A stretch of 64,000 nucleotides of DNA. Source: Clostridia bacterium. GTDB lineage: Bacteria; Bacillota; Clostridia; Oscillospirales; Acutalibacteraceae. Positions 9,097 through 17,491 of this stretch are shown in pieces. The stretch covers positions 27,268 through 91,267 of the forward strand of contig JAFTCX010000007.1 of the NCBI GenBank assembly GCA_017454485.1, written 5' to 3'. Each line of letters begins with the position of its first letter. Position 1 is the first letter of the stretch. Under the pieces are notes generated by a model, which was not told the DNA's origin, searched no databases, and worked only from the letters and a program-made list of their open reading frames with translations. A program made the translations under genes and the position numbers.

Positions 9097-9414
9097 TTAT
9101 TTGCTCTTTTTTGTTGTGGTTGTCTCTTCGTTCTTCGCGTCTTTTTTGCTTTTGGATTCTTTGGTGTCCTTGGTGTCTTTGCTGTCCTTCTTGTCCTTCG
9201 AATCCTTTTTGCTCTTTTTCGTGGTGGTTTCGCTTTCGTCCTTGTTGTCCTTGTTTTTCATCGTGATATGCACCGGCTCCGCCGCCTCGGTGGTCGCTGT
9301 CGTCGCCTCGGTGGGGCCGATATGGATGCCGCGTTTTGCGCCGAGCGTAAAGCCGAGCACAAAGGAGAGAAGGATCACAAGCACCAGCGCCAGTGCCAAA
9401 ACTGTTTTATTCAT
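9097..9414 (-). CDS. Small N-terminally anchored protein with Lys/Thr/Asp-rich tail
   Basis: 105 residues. One hydrophobic segment (residues 4-24, VLALALVLVILLSFVLGFTLG) is followed by a low-complexity extracytoplasmic tail: TEATTATTEA, then many KKDSKDKKDSKDTKD-type repeats ending ETTTTKKSK. No catalytic domain is visible and the function is unknown. The highly charged tail could bind teichoic acids, DNA or peptidoglycan electrostatically. The ATG at 9414 has AAGGGAG 8 nt upstream; an in-frame TTG just before it is too close to the ribosome site. The gene is flanked by a terminator. Confidence 0.75.
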   Translation of the reverse strand: MNKTVLALALVLVILLSFVLGFTLGAKRGIHIGPTEATTATTEAAEPVHITMKNKDNKDESETTTKKSKKDSKDKKDSKDTKDTKESKSKKDAKNEETTTTKKSK

Positions 9415-9521
9415 CAAAACCGCTCCCTTCGGATGTATATTAGAATCTATCCTATAGCATACATGAAAAGCGAAAAAAAGTCAATGTCAGAAGAAAAAAA
9501 TCTTTGCCGCTTGCTTTTTGC

Positions 9522-9550
9522 TTGACAAACGGCGGCTTTTCCTGTAGGAT
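9522..9550 (+). promoter_or_regulatory. Promoter of the CopZ-like gene
   Basis: TTGACA (9522-9527), 17-nt spacer, TAGGAT (9545-9550), 31 nt before the ATG. Confidence 0.7.
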
Positions 9551-9581
9551 GAAACAGTACAAATGAAAGGAGTGAACTGTT

Positions 9582-9812
9582 ATGAAAAAAAGCATTGAAG
9601 TGACCGGCATGCACTGCGGACACTGCGCCGCGTCTGTCGAAGCCGCACTGATGAACCTTGCCGGTGTGAAAAAGGCCAAGGCGAACCATGAAACGAACGA
9701 GGCGGTCGTTACCCTTTCCGGCGACGTTGCCGACGAAGCGATTCGCGCCGCTGTGGAGGGCGCAGGCTTCACCTGCGGAAAGATTGCCGAAAAAAAGGGA
9801 CTGTTCGGCTGA
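9582..9812 (+). CDS. Heavy-metal-associated domain protein (CopZ-like metallochaperone)
   Basis: 76 residues, a single HMA (ferredoxin-like beta-alpha-beta-beta-alpha-beta) domain. The metal-binding loop GMHCGHCAASVE (residues 9-20) holds the two Cys that bind Cu(I) or another soft metal, with the usual Met and an unusual His between them. The rest (AGVKKAKANHETNEAVV and GAGFTC) fits the fold. A third Cys in GFTCGKI is uncommon and could add a ligand. No copper ATPase (CopA) or CsoR is nearby, so partner and metal are inferred. GAAAGGAG lies 8 nt before the start. Confidence 0.9.
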   Translation: MKKSIEVTGMHCGHCAASVEAALMNLAGVKKAKANHETNEAVVTLSGDVADEAIRAAVEGAGFTCGKIAEKKGLFG

Positions 9813-9973
9813 GTCAAAACGGTTCCCGCACGCCGCGGGATCTTTGAACGCTGCGGAACTCCGTCTTTTTTGCGCAACGGTTTTGCTGCAGGCGCCGCCG
9901 GCGGTTATTCCGAAAAATTTGTTCAAAAGATGAGTGTTCCCCTTGTTTTTTTTGTGAATTTATGCTATGCTTT

Positions 9974-10013
9974 CCGAGGATAGGCGTTATCGGCGCCTGT
10001 CCTCGGATTTTTT
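9974..10013 (+). terminator. Terminator-like hairpin directly before the GPH transporter
   Basis: CCGAGGATAGGCG pairs with CGCCTGTCCTCGG (one G-U) and is followed by ATTTTTTG, only 20 nt before the transporter start. It could end the CopZ-like transcript or act as a leader attenuator of the transporter. Confidence 0.65.
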
Positions 10014-10031
10014 GAAAAGGAGAAGCGCCTT

Positions 10032-11522
10032 ATGACAAAAGAAAAAAAGGAGACTGCCGCCGCGCAGCATCCGAATAAAATCGGCATCAAAGAGGGCATG
10101 GGCTATATGCTCGGCGACGCGGGCAACCTGTTCGTGCTGACCTATGTCTCATCCTTTTTGAAAATTTTTTACACCGACGTGCTCAAGCTCGGCGAAAAGC
10201 GCGCCGCGAATCTGTTTTTGTTCACCCGTTTGTGGGACGCGATCAACGACCCGCTTTGGGGAATGCTTGTGTCTAAACGCAAACCGGGCAAGGACGGAAA
10301 ATTCCGTCCGTATCTGAAATGGGTCTCGGCCCCGCTGGGGATCTCGGCGATGCTTTGCTTTGTGGACTTTTCCAAATTCACGCAGAGCCAGGGTATCATT
10401 TTGCTGCTGTCGTATATCACCTACATTGCATTCGGTATGCTTTATACCGGCATGAACATCCCCTTCGGCTCGCTCGCGTCGGTCATCACCGACGACCCGG
10501 ACGGCCGCACCCTGCTTTCCACCTTCCGCTCCATCGGCGGCGGCATCGGCGGCGCCGCGCCGCTGCTGGTTGCGCCCCTCATCATCTATAAGGGCACCGG
10601 CAACTTCAACGCCGCGGGCACCGAGATCAAAGTCACCGACGGCAAATCCATGTTCCTGTTCGGCGCGGTGATGGCGGTGCTGTCGGTTGTCTTCTACCTC
10701 GCGTGCTACAAAACCACCAAAGAGCGTGTGCCCTCCGAGGAGGACCCGAACGTCGATCTCAAAAAGACCTACCTCGGCCTGCTCAAGAGCCGCCCGTTCG
10801 TCTCTGTTGCCCTTGCCGGCATCCTCATCAGCGGCCAGCTCCAGTTCGCTTCGCTGAACCAGTATCTTTACAAGAACTACTTTGAGAACACGTCGCTTTC
10901 CGTCATCGGCACAATTGCGAACTATTTCCCGATGGCGATCATGATTTTGCTCACCCCGAAGCTGGTCAAACGCTTCGGCAAAAAAGAGCTTGCAGGCGTC
11001 GGTTCCTTCTTTGCCGCCGCCGCTGCGGTTCTGATGTTCTTTGTCACGCCGCATCTGAACCGTTTGGGCGCGGGCCCCGTGGTCTTTATGGCGCTGCTGT
11101 TTTTCATCGGCTTCGGTTACTCCTTTGTTTCCATCACAAACTGGGCGGTTGTTGCCGATGTGATCGACTATCAGGAATACAAGACCGGCTTGCGCAACGA
11201 AAGCGCAATCTACGCAGTCTACACCTTTTGCCGCAAGCTCGGCCAGACTGCGGCGGACGTCGGCGGTTTGTATCTGCTGCGCGCCGTGGCAGGCTACGAC
11301 GGCAAAACCATGGCCAACCTCGGCTATATCACGAGCGCGGCGGCCAGCGGCGTTGCAGACAATGTCTCCGACGGCATCCTGTTCGTGTGCACACTGATTC
11401 CCGCCATCGTCTATACCCTTGTCTGGGTGCTCATGCAGTTCGGCTATCCGCTGACGAAGGAGCGGCTCGAACCGGTGTACGCGTTTATGCGCGAAAAGCG
11501 CGGAGAAGCGCTGGTGAGCTGA
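10032..11522 (+). CDS. GPH (glycoside-pentoside-hexuronide) family sugar:cation symporter
   Basis: 496 residues with about 12 hydrophobic segments. The N-terminus GMGYMLGDAGNLFVLTYVSSFLKIFYTDV and FTRLWDAINDPLWGML are hallmarks of the GPH subfamily of MFS transporters, which import glycosides, pentosides or hexuronides with Na+ or H+. The conserved SITNWAVVADVIDYQEYKTGLRNESAIYAVYTF segment is at about residue 360. The substrate cannot be read from sequence; with uxaC, GH43 and GH30 in the window, a xyloside or hexuronide is plausible. AAAAGGAG precedes the start. A terminator and heptamer arrays follow. Confidence 0.88.
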   Translation: MTKEKKETAAAQHPNKIGIKEGMGYMLGDAGNLFVLTYVSSFLKIFYTDVLKLGEKRAANLFLFTRLWDAINDPLWGMLVSKRKPGKDGKFRPYLKWVSAPLGISAMLCFVDFSKFTQSQGIILLLSYITYIAFGMLYTGMNIPFGSLASVITDDPDGRTLLSTFRSIGGGIGGAAPLLVAPLIIYKGTGNFNAAGTEIKVTDGKSMFLFGAVMAVLSVVFYLACYKTTKERVPSEEDPNVDLKKTYLGLLKSRPFVSVALAGILISGQLQFASLNQYLYKNYFENTSLSVIGTIANYFPMAIMILLTPKLVKRFGKKELAGVGSFFAAAAAVLMFFVTPHLNRLGAGPVVFMALLFFIGFGYSFVSITNWAVVADVIDYQEYKTGLRNESAIYAVYTFCRKLGQTAADVGGLYLLRAVAGYDGKTMANLGYITSAAASGVADNVSDGILFVCTLIPAIVYTLVWVLMQFGYPLTKERLEPVYAFMREKRGEALVS

Positions 11523-11525
11523 GCG

Positions 11526-11561
11526 TCGGTAGTCGATAGCTGTTAGCTGTTAGCTGTTAGC
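11526..11561. repeat. Heptanucleotide array (TGTTAGC)
   Basis: Three exact TGTTAGC units preceded by degenerate GTCGGTA/GTCGATA units lie 4 nt after the transporter stop codon. The core is the reverse complement of the GCTAACA unit at 2039-2090. Confidence 0.9.
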
Positions 11562-11568
11562 AAGTGAA

Positions 11569-11598
11569 ACCCCGTCGTGGAGTGATCCACAGCGGGGT
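11569..11598 (+). terminator. Terminator of the GPH transporter
   Basis: ACCCCG and GTGGA pair with TCCAC and CGGGGT around a GTGA loop, followed by a T-rich run (CTTCTTTTCTTTTT). Confidence 0.8.
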
Positions 11599-11626
11599 CT
11601 TCTTTTCTTTTTGGAAAGAAAAGAAG
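11599..11626. repeat. Perfect inverted repeat CTTCTTTTCTTT / AAAGAAAAGAAG
   Basis: A 12-bp perfect inverted repeat around TTGG, immediately after the terminator stem. Its pyrimidine half doubles as the terminator T-tract. Confidence 0.8.
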
Positions 11627-11676
11627 CAAAAGAAAACCATGCAAAGATATGGTGCAGACTGCCGCCCTTACAACTT

Positions 11677-11746
11677 CTGTTCCCTGTTCCCTGTTTCCTG
11701 TCCCCTGTCCCCTGACTGCTAACTGCTATCAGCTATCAGCTATCAC
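11677..11746. repeat. Ten-unit composite heptanucleotide array
   Basis: Ten uninterrupted 7-mers: CTGTTCC twice, CTGTTTC, CTGTCCC twice, CTGACTG, CTAACTG, CTATCAG twice, CTATCAC. The sequence core changes along the array while the 7-nt phase is kept. The last unit overlaps the stop codon of the ATPase gene at 11743. Confidence 0.95.
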
Positions 11747-12822
11747 CCATCCAGCATTTCACAAACCTCTTCCGCCGCGCGTCCCAGCGCGTCAAAGTCC
11801 ATCGCCGGGATATACAGCGCTTCCAGCCGGTCGTGCGTTTCCTTTGCCTGCCGCAGCAGCAGATGGTTCTGCTCGCACAGCGACGCGATCATGCTGTTTT
11901 GGAACGCAAGGAAGTTTTTGTGTTCGCGCAAAAACTCCGGCACAAAAAAGCGGCGCATGTGCACGGTGCGGTCCGGCGCACGCTCCGGCGGTGCGGTTTC
12001 GTCCAGCGCAACCAGCGCCAGCGACGCTTCGGGGATTGCGAGCGCACAAAGACCCGTTTTCGGGTGCAGCGGATCCAGCCCGGCGATCACGTCAAAGCCG
12101 GCGGCACGCGCACGTGTTTCGATATAGCCCAGCAGCCGGCTCCCTGTGCCGGTGCCGGTGTCGCGCAAAGCGATCAGGCGCGTGCCGAGCGTGTGCAGCG
12201 TCTGTTCAAAAAACACCTTGCCGTCCGGCGTAAAGCCCGAAAAGAAGCGCCGTTTGCGCGTGCCCGGTGCGGCGCCTTTCTTTTTCGGCAGCTCCCGCGC
12301 ACAAAAGCGCAGCGCATAGCCGTTGAGCTTTTCTTCCAGCACAAAGGGTGCGCAAAATGCCTGCAGCTCGTCGGAAAGATTCCCCGCCGCAGCAAGAAAG
12401 CGGGTGGCGCGGCGGTGGAAAAGGCTGTTTTCCACCGTCAGGCGGCGAATTTCGTCGGCGTTTTCGCGCAGCGCCCGCGCGTTCCAGAACGCGCCGAGGT
12501 TGATGATTGTTTCGCTCGCGCCGGGAAATTTCGGTTCCACCACATGCGGCGGCGTTCCGTCGCAGATCGCAAACTTTTGCGCGGGCACGATCACCGCGTC
12601 AAGGCTGTGCGGATCGCTGCCGCAATGGGCGCATTCCACATCCAGCCCGCGTGATGCTGCCGCCCGTGCAACGCGGCGCATGAGGGTCGATTTCCCTGTG
12701 CCGGGGCCGCCCTTGAGAATGACGGTACGCCCCGGTCCATAGGGGTCATACAATTCATCAAACAGCGAAACAAAGCCCAAAGGGGTGTTTGCGCCGAGAA
12801 AGGTGTCCAGTTGTTTTGCCAT
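11743..12822 (-). CDS. Duplicated P-loop ATPase of the PRK06851 type
   Basis: 359 residues. The first half opens LDTFLGANTPLGFVSLFDELY and carries a Walker A motif GGPGTGKST (about 37-45), then CAHCGSDPHSLDAVIVP. The second half repeats the plan: FFSGFTPDGKVFFEQTL, a decayed P-loop DTGTGTGSR (lacking the GKS/T lysine), and DVIAGLDPLHPKTGLCALAIPE. This duplicated architecture matches the poorly characterised Firmicute family PRK06851, function unknown. The loss of the second lysine suggests a single active nucleotide site. The start MAKQL is chosen over an ATG two codons earlier because GGAGG then sits 7 nt upstream. It is divergent from galT. Confidence 0.8.
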   Translation of the reverse strand: MAKQLDTFLGANTPLGFVSLFDELYDPYGPGRTVILKGGPGTGKSTLMRRVARAAASRGLDVECAHCGSDPHSLDAVIVPAQKFAICDGTPPHVVEPKFPGASETIINLGAFWNARALRENADEIRRLTVENSLFHRRATRFLAAAGNLSDELQAFCAPFVLEEKLNGYALRFCARELPKKKGAAPGTRKRRFFSGFTPDGKVFFEQTLHTLGTRLIALRDTGTGTGSRLLGYIETRARAAGFDVIAGLDPLHPKTGLCALAIPEASLALVALDETAPPERAPDRTVHMRRFFVPEFLREHKNFLAFQNSMIASLCEQNHLLLRQAKETHDRLEALYIPAMDFDALGRAAEEVCEMLDG

Positions 12823-12890
12823 ATACATTCCTCCAATCTGTTTTATCCTATTCTTATACGGAAAAAATGTCACAAAATTTTAACACAATC

Positions 12891-12920
12891 TTGATTTTGT
12901 GGTAGTACATCGTGTATATT
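12891..12920 (+). promoter_or_regulatory. Promoter of galT
   Basis: TTGATT (12891-12896), 18-nt spacer, TATATT (12915-12920), in the divergent gap between the ATPase and galT. Confidence 0.55.
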
Positions 12921-12965
12921 ATAAGTATTATTGGTAAGTATATCTATCTTTGGGAGGAAACAAGC

Positions 12966-14453
12966 ATGACCGATGAAGCCATCAAACAACTCGTCCGCTA
13001 CGCTGAAGCACAGGGGCTGCTCGATGCGCAGGACCGCGTCTGGGCGATCAACCGCCTGCTGGAGGTGCTGCAAAAGGAAACCTTCGACGATGGGCAAATC
13101 GATGAAACGCTGCCGCCGCTGGAGAACATTCTCGCTGTGCTGCTCGACGACGCCGCCGCACGCGGTCTGATCGGCAACGACGTCACATCCCGCGATCTGT
13201 TCGACACCAAGCTGATGGGCGCGCTGACGCCGCCGCCGTCCGCCGTGACAAAGCAGTTTTACGCAGAATATGCGCAGTCGCCCGAAGACGCGACCGATTT
13301 CTTTTATCATTTCAGCCGCGCCACCGATTACATCCGCACCTACCGCGTAGCGAAGGATCTGAAATGGCAGACCGAAACGGAATACGGCCTGCTCGATGTG
13401 ACGGTCAACCTTTCCAAGCCGGAAAAATCGCCGGAGGAGATCGCCGCCGCGAAGAAAGCGAAGCAGGGCGGCTATCCGAAATGTCTGCTTTGCCCGGAAA
13501 ACGAGGGCTACGCCGGCCGGGTGAACCATCCCGCGCGGCAGAACCACCGCATCATCCCCATCACGATTGCCGGCAGCGACTGGGGATTGCAGTATTCCCC
13601 CTATGTGTACTATAACGAGCACTGCATCGTGTTCAACAAACAGCACATCCCGATGAAGATCGACCGCAGCGCGTTTGAAAAGCTGCTGGACTTCATCGCG
13701 CTGTTCCCGCATTATTTCATCGGCTCCAACGCCGATCTGCCCATCGTCGGCGGCTCCATCCTTTCCCACGAGCATTTTCAGGGCGGCCGCTATGAATTCG
13801 CGATGGCCAAAGCGCCGATGGAGCGCACCTTTCGCGTAAAAGGCTTTGAAGATGTGACCTGCGGCGTGGTGAAATGGCCGATGTCTGTCATCCGTCTGCA
13901 AAGTGCGGATCGCGCAAAGCTGACCGCGCTTGCCGATCACATCCTCACCGCATGGCGCGCCTACAGCGACGAGACTTGCTTTATCTTTGCCGAAACCGAC
14001 GGCGAGGCGCACAACACGATCACGCCCATCGCCCGCAAACGCGGTGATCGCTTTGAGCTGGATCTTGTGCTGCGCAACAACATCACGACCGACGAGCACC
14101 CCCTCGGTGTGTTCCATCCGCACAAGGAGCTGCACAACATCAAAAAAGAGAACATCGGCCTGATCGAGGTCATGGGTCTCGCCGTGCTGCCCGCAAGGCT
14201 GAAAAAGGAAATGGCGCTGCTGGAAACCGCGATTTTGAACGGCGCCGACCTTGAAAGCGACGAAACGCTGCAAAAGCACGCCGCGTGGGTCGCCTCGTTC
14301 CGCGAGGGCTATACCTTCACCGCCGAAAACACCCAGTCCATTCTGCAAAAGGAGATCGGCGCCGTGTTCGCCAAGGTGCTTGCGCACGCGGGCGTCTTTA
14401 AACGCGACGCCGCCGGACAGGCCGGCTTCGACCGCTTTTTGCAAACATTATAA
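12966..14453 (+). CDS. galT: UDP-glucose--hexose-1-phosphate uridylyltransferase, class 2
   Basis: 495 residues, the length of the Firmicute-type GalT (about 490-500), not the 350-residue proteobacterial type. It swaps galactose-1-phosphate with UDP-glucose in the Leloir pathway. Visible family segments are DATDFFYHFSRATDYIRTYRVAKDL, YPKCLLCPENEGYAGRVNHPARQNHR (CLLC at about 172) and VGGSILSHEHFQGGRYEFAMAKA, whose HEHFQGG is the type-2 counterpart of the catalytic H-x-H. The start ATG at 12966 follows GGGAGGAAACAAGC. No galK or galE is nearby. The next secreted-protein gene starts 24 nt later and is probably co-transcribed. Confidence 0.93.
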   Translation: MTDEAIKQLVRYAEAQGLLDAQDRVWAINRLLEVLQKETFDDGQIDETLPPLENILAVLLDDAAARGLIGNDVTSRDLFDTKLMGALTPPPSAVTKQFYAEYAQSPEDATDFFYHFSRATDYIRTYRVAKDLKWQTETEYGLLDVTVNLSKPEKSPEEIAAAKKAKQGGYPKCLLCPENEGYAGRVNHPARQNHRIIPITIAGSDWGLQYSPYVYYNEHCIVFNKQHIPMKIDRSAFEKLLDFIALFPHYFIGSNADLPIVGGSILSHEHFQGGRYEFAMAKAPMERTFRVKGFEDVTCGVVKWPMSVIRLQSADRAKLTALADHILTAWRAYSDETCFIFAETDGEAHNTITPIARKRGDRFELDLVLRNNITTDEHPLGVFHPHKELHNIKKENIGLIEVMGLAVLPARLKKEMALLETAILNGADLESDETLQKHAAWVASFREGYTFTAENTQSILQKEIGAVFAKVLAHAGVFKRDAAGQAGFDRFLQTL

Positions 14454-14477
14454 CGTCCAGATAAAGGAGTGTTCCCA

Positions 14478-16133
14478 ATGAAAACCCAATCTCTCACCCA
14501 ACGCCTGCTCGCCATGCTGATGGCTGTGATGATGGTGTTCTCCGCCGTGCCGGCAGCGATGCTGCTTTCGGCAAACGCGGCAACGAGCACCACAGCCGCC
14601 GCCAGCGCAAAAAAGCTTTCCAAAGCGTCTGTCACCGTCACGACCCCGGTCAAATATACCGGCAAGGCCAAAAAGCCAACCGTGAAGGTCACCTACGGCA
14701 AAAAGACGCTCAAGGAAGGCGTGCACTACACCGTTAAGTATTATAACAACAAAGAGGTCGGCTATGCCAAGGTGAAGGTTTCCGCCATCAAAAACAGCGG
14801 CTACACCGGCAGCAAGACGGTAAAGTTCCGCATTCAGCCCGCAAAGGTCGGCGGCCTGAAGGTCACCAAAACCGCGCAGACCTATATCAAGCTTGCGTGG
14901 AACGAGGTCAAGGGCGCCACGGGCTATGTGGTTTATCGCTATAACCCGTCCACCGACACCTACACGCGCCTCAAGGCGGTGAAAAAGCTTTCCGCCATTG
15001 CAACAAAGCTGACCGCCGGCACAACCTACCGCTTTGCCGTGCGTGCCTACACCCGTGTGGATGACCGCAACTTCTTCGGCACCTACTCCAAGGTGCGCAA
15101 AGCCGCGACCGCCGCGATTCCCGCGCCGACAACGCAGCCCACAACCCAGCCCACGACGGTGGAACCCACAACGCAGCCGACAACCGAGCCTTCCACGCAG
15201 CCGTCCACGCAGCCGTCGACACAGCCCTCTACCGAGCCTTCGACCCAACCCTCGACCCAGCCTTCCACACAGCCGTCCACAGAGCCCTCCACGCAGCCGC
15301 TTGTGCCGCTGTCCACCGGCCCTGTCACCGGTCTGAAAGCGAAGAAGAGCGCCGACAAAGTCGTGCTGACCTGGGATGCGATGGCAGGCGCCACCGGCTA
15401 CGAGGTCTATTCCTACGACAGCATCAACGGCAAATATAACCTGCTGCAGTCGGTAACGAGCAACACCGCCACCGTCAGCGGGCTGAAAAAGCAGCAGCCG
15501 GCGACCTTCGCCGTGCTCGCCGTTCAAAAAACGGCCGACAAGACCACCTACAGCGCCTACAGCGAAAAGGTGGACGAGACCGTTTACTTCGTGGATTACT
15601 ACGCCGATATCTTCAAGAAGGGTCCCTACACCGTGGAGCTGAAAATCATCACCAGTGACGATCTCGGCATGGACAAGATGACCCTTGCGTCCAAGAACGG
15701 CAACATCAATATGCAGACCACCATCCATGACGATTCTCTCGGCAACATGGACGCGGAAATGCGCTATATCAAGGCGAAGGATAAGCTTTATGTGCACGCC
15801 ATGGGCATGTGGATCGACGGCAAGGGCATCCTCGGCGAAGACGACGCGGCGATGCTCGAGCAGATGAACATCTTCGGCTCGCTGGAGCTTGACGATCTTG
15901 AAAATGTGCAGCTTTCCGCCGAGCGCATCGGCACCACGATGTATACCGTGGAAACCGTTTCCGGCAAAAACACAACCACAAAATTCTATTACAGCGGCGA
16001 CGCCCTCAAGCGGATCGTCATCACCGGCGGCGGCATGGACACCACGATGGAAATTCTGTCCTTTTCTCCGAACGCCAATGACAGCCTGTTTACCGAACCC
16101 ACCGGCGCAATCGATATCAGCACGCTGATGTAA
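14478..16133 (+). CDS. Secreted Ig-like/Fn3 protein with Thr-Gln-Pro linker
   Basis: 551 residues: signal peptide (1-34, ending ANAATS), an Ig-like beta domain (SVTVTTPVKYTGKAKKPTVK...GYTGSKTVKFRI, about 45-120), an Fn3 domain (VGGLKVTKTAQTYIKLAWNEV...FAVRAYTRV, about 122-210), a 55-residue linker of TTQP/STQPST repeats, a second Fn3 (TGLKAKKSADKVVLTWDAM), and a C-terminal domain of about 180 residues (KKGPYTVELKIITSDD...DSLFTEPTGA). That last domain recurs in the protein at 20492-21661 and looks like a LolA-like or substrate-binding half-barrel. Function is unknown; a surface or lipid-handling role is a guess. AAAGGAG lies 8 nt before the ATG; a GTG three codons earlier is rejected. Confidence 0.82.
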   Translation: MKTQSLTQRLLAMLMAVMMVFSAVPAAMLLSANAATSTTAAASAKKLSKASVTVTTPVKYTGKAKKPTVKVTYGKKTLKEGVHYTVKYYNNKEVGYAKVKVSAIKNSGYTGSKTVKFRIQPAKVGGLKVTKTAQTYIKLAWNEVKGATGYVVYRYNPSTDTYTRLKAVKKLSAIATKLTAGTTYRFAVRAYTRVDDRNFFGTYSKVRKAATAAIPAPTTQPTTQPTTVEPTTQPTTEPSTQPSTQPSTQPSTEPSTQPSTQPSTQPSTEPSTQPLVPLSTGPVTGLKAKKSADKVVLTWDAMAGATGYEVYSYDSINGKYNLLQSVTSNTATVSGLKKQQPATFAVLAVQKTADKTTYSAYSEKVDETVYFVDYYADIFKKGPYTVELKIITSDDLGMDKMTLASKNGNINMQTTIHDDSLGNMDAEMRYIKAKDKLYVHAMGMWIDGKGILGEDDAAMLEQMNIFGSLELDDLENVQLSAERIGTTMYTVETVSGKNTTTKFYYSGDALKRIVITGGGMDTTMEILSFSPNANDSLFTEPTGAIDISTLM

Positions 16134-16164
16134 GCCCGCGCCGCTTGAAAGGAGCCCCGCCCCC

Positions 16165-17385
16165 ATGCTCAATAAAATCATCGCGTTTCTTCTTGCGCCG
16201 CTGTTCTTTTTTCAAACGCTGACCCCGGCGTTCCTCGGCGCAAAAAACAATCAGTCCTTTTCCGATGCGGATTTGCAAAACCTGCGCTCCCCGGCGGACT
16301 ATGTCAACTACATTCAGGAAAACGGCGCGCCCGTGTTCTCCACCGAAACCGGTCTGCGTCTGCTGCAGCCGATGACGACGCTGCGCCGCATTCTGACCGG
16401 CAAAATCTTTTCCGACGAGCGCGAAGCGTTCATGACCGTCAAGGCGGACGAAACCTTCCGGGCGATGTATGACAGCATTCTGGAACAATCCGGCTTTGAC
16501 GTTTACGCCATTCTCAACCATGTGCCGAATGTGGCCGACGGCGCACAGCTTTTGACCAAGACGTTCCGCATCGACACCGCCGCGCTGCGCGCGTGGACGA
16601 TTGAACAGCGCGACAAATATAACGAAAAGGGTCAGGGCGGCGTCGCCATCGCCTTTCGGATGTTCGGCGTGTTTTTGAGCGTCATCAAGGAAGCCGAGGT
16701 TTTCGGCACCCCGACCGGCGAGCCGGATGAAATTCAGGTCTGTCTGCGTCTGATCTATAAGGACGGCACCGAGGATGTGCTGTATCCCGCGACCTATATC
16801 AACACCGCCACCGGCAAATGCTACAGCAAAACCGGCGTCGGCATGTTCGCCACGGGCGTGGATATGGATATGAACCAGATGGTCGCCTGCGGCGCGATCA
16901 ACGCCTGGCAGCGAAAGTACGGCTTTATGCTGCTGTATGATCTGATGGCGGACACCTCGCCGCTCTTCAACTTCACCACCCGCCGCCTGAAATTCAATTA
17001 CGGCGACAAGGAGTGGATGATCCAAATTTGGAAGGGCAATTATCTGATGCTCACCAACGGCGGCGAGCTCGGCGTTTACAACCGCGAAAAATGGCGCGCC
17101 GGCACCTATTACGACTGCGCGAAGGACGAAGAGCTGATGGATATGACGATGCAGCTTTCCCACGGCGACGATGTGCTGTTCTCCGTCGGCCCGGAAAAGC
17201 ACTGGTGGCTCACGGGCTTCAAGGTCGGCAAAACGCTGTATTTGCCCGACACGCTCACGCTGCGCTTCTCCATCGCCTTCCCGAACGCCGAAATGAGAAC
17301 CGCGTTCACAAACGCGATCGACCGCCACATTTTGCATGACATCTCCTACACCGTGGACGGCAACACCGTTTGCGCCGTTTGGTAA
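16165..17385 (+). CDS. Secreted DUF4474-like protein
   Basis: 406 residues. An N-terminal hydrophobic segment (IIAFLLAPLFFFQTLTPAFLG) fits a signal peptide or anchor. The C-terminal half contains LKFNYGDKEWMIQIWKGNYLMLTNGGELGVYNREKW, which from memory matches the DUF4474 core (kEWmIqlWKGqYg...GaEiGvY). No catalytic motif is apparent. The last 60 residues (DTLTLRFSIAFPNAEMRTAFTNAI) form a separate small domain. It lies 31 nt after the Ig-like/Fn3 gene with its own GAAAGGAG site, and the galT/Fn3/DUF4474 trio is probably one transcript. Function is unknown. Confidence 0.75.
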   Translation: MLNKIIAFLLAPLFFFQTLTPAFLGAKNNQSFSDADLQNLRSPADYVNYIQENGAPVFSTETGLRLLQPMTTLRRILTGKIFSDEREAFMTVKADETFRAMYDSILEQSGFDVYAILNHVPNVADGAQLLTKTFRIDTAALRAWTIEQRDKYNEKGQGGVAIAFRMFGVFLSVIKEAEVFGTPTGEPDEIQVCLRLIYKDGTEDVLYPATYINTATGKCYSKTGVGMFATGVDMDMNQMVACGAINAWQRKYGFMLLYDLMADTSPLFNFTTRRLKFNYGDKEWMIQIWKGNYLMLTNGGELGVYNREKWRAGTYYDCAKDEELMDMTMQLSHGDDVLFSVGPEKHWWLTGFKVGKTLYLPDTLTLRFSIAFPNAEMRTAFTNAIDRHILHDISYTVDGNTVCAVW

Positions 17386-17408
17386 GTGCAGAAATGTTTC
17401 AAAATCCC

Positions 17409-17436
17409 TTGATTTTTTCGGATTTTATGCTACAAT
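17409..17436 (+). promoter_or_regulatory. Promoter of the 17492 LRR gene
   Basis: TTGATT (17409-17414), 16-nt spacer, TACAAT (17431-17436), 55 nt before the ATG. Confidence 0.6.
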
Positions 17437-17491
17437 AAAAATGGTATTGAAGCCATCTGAACCATCCATTTCCCAGAAAGGAGAAATTCCT

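Noticed and set aside
11677-11746. Heptamer arrays as CRISPR repeats or direct-repeat origin (oriC DnaA boxes)
   Set aside because: Units are 7 nt with no spacers and do not match TTATNCACA boxes.
12870-14444. 524-codon minus-strand open frame opposite galT
   Set aside because: galT is diagnostic on the plus strand; the antisense product has no recognisable domain or start signal.
14469-14477. GTG start for the Ig-like/Fn3 gene
   Set aside because: It overlaps the AAAGGAG ribosome site; the ATG at 14478 has correct spacing.
14448-16181. Glycine/arginine-rich minus-strand frame opposite the Ig-like/Fn3 gene
   Set aside because: It mirrors the TQP repeats and lacks a ribosome site.
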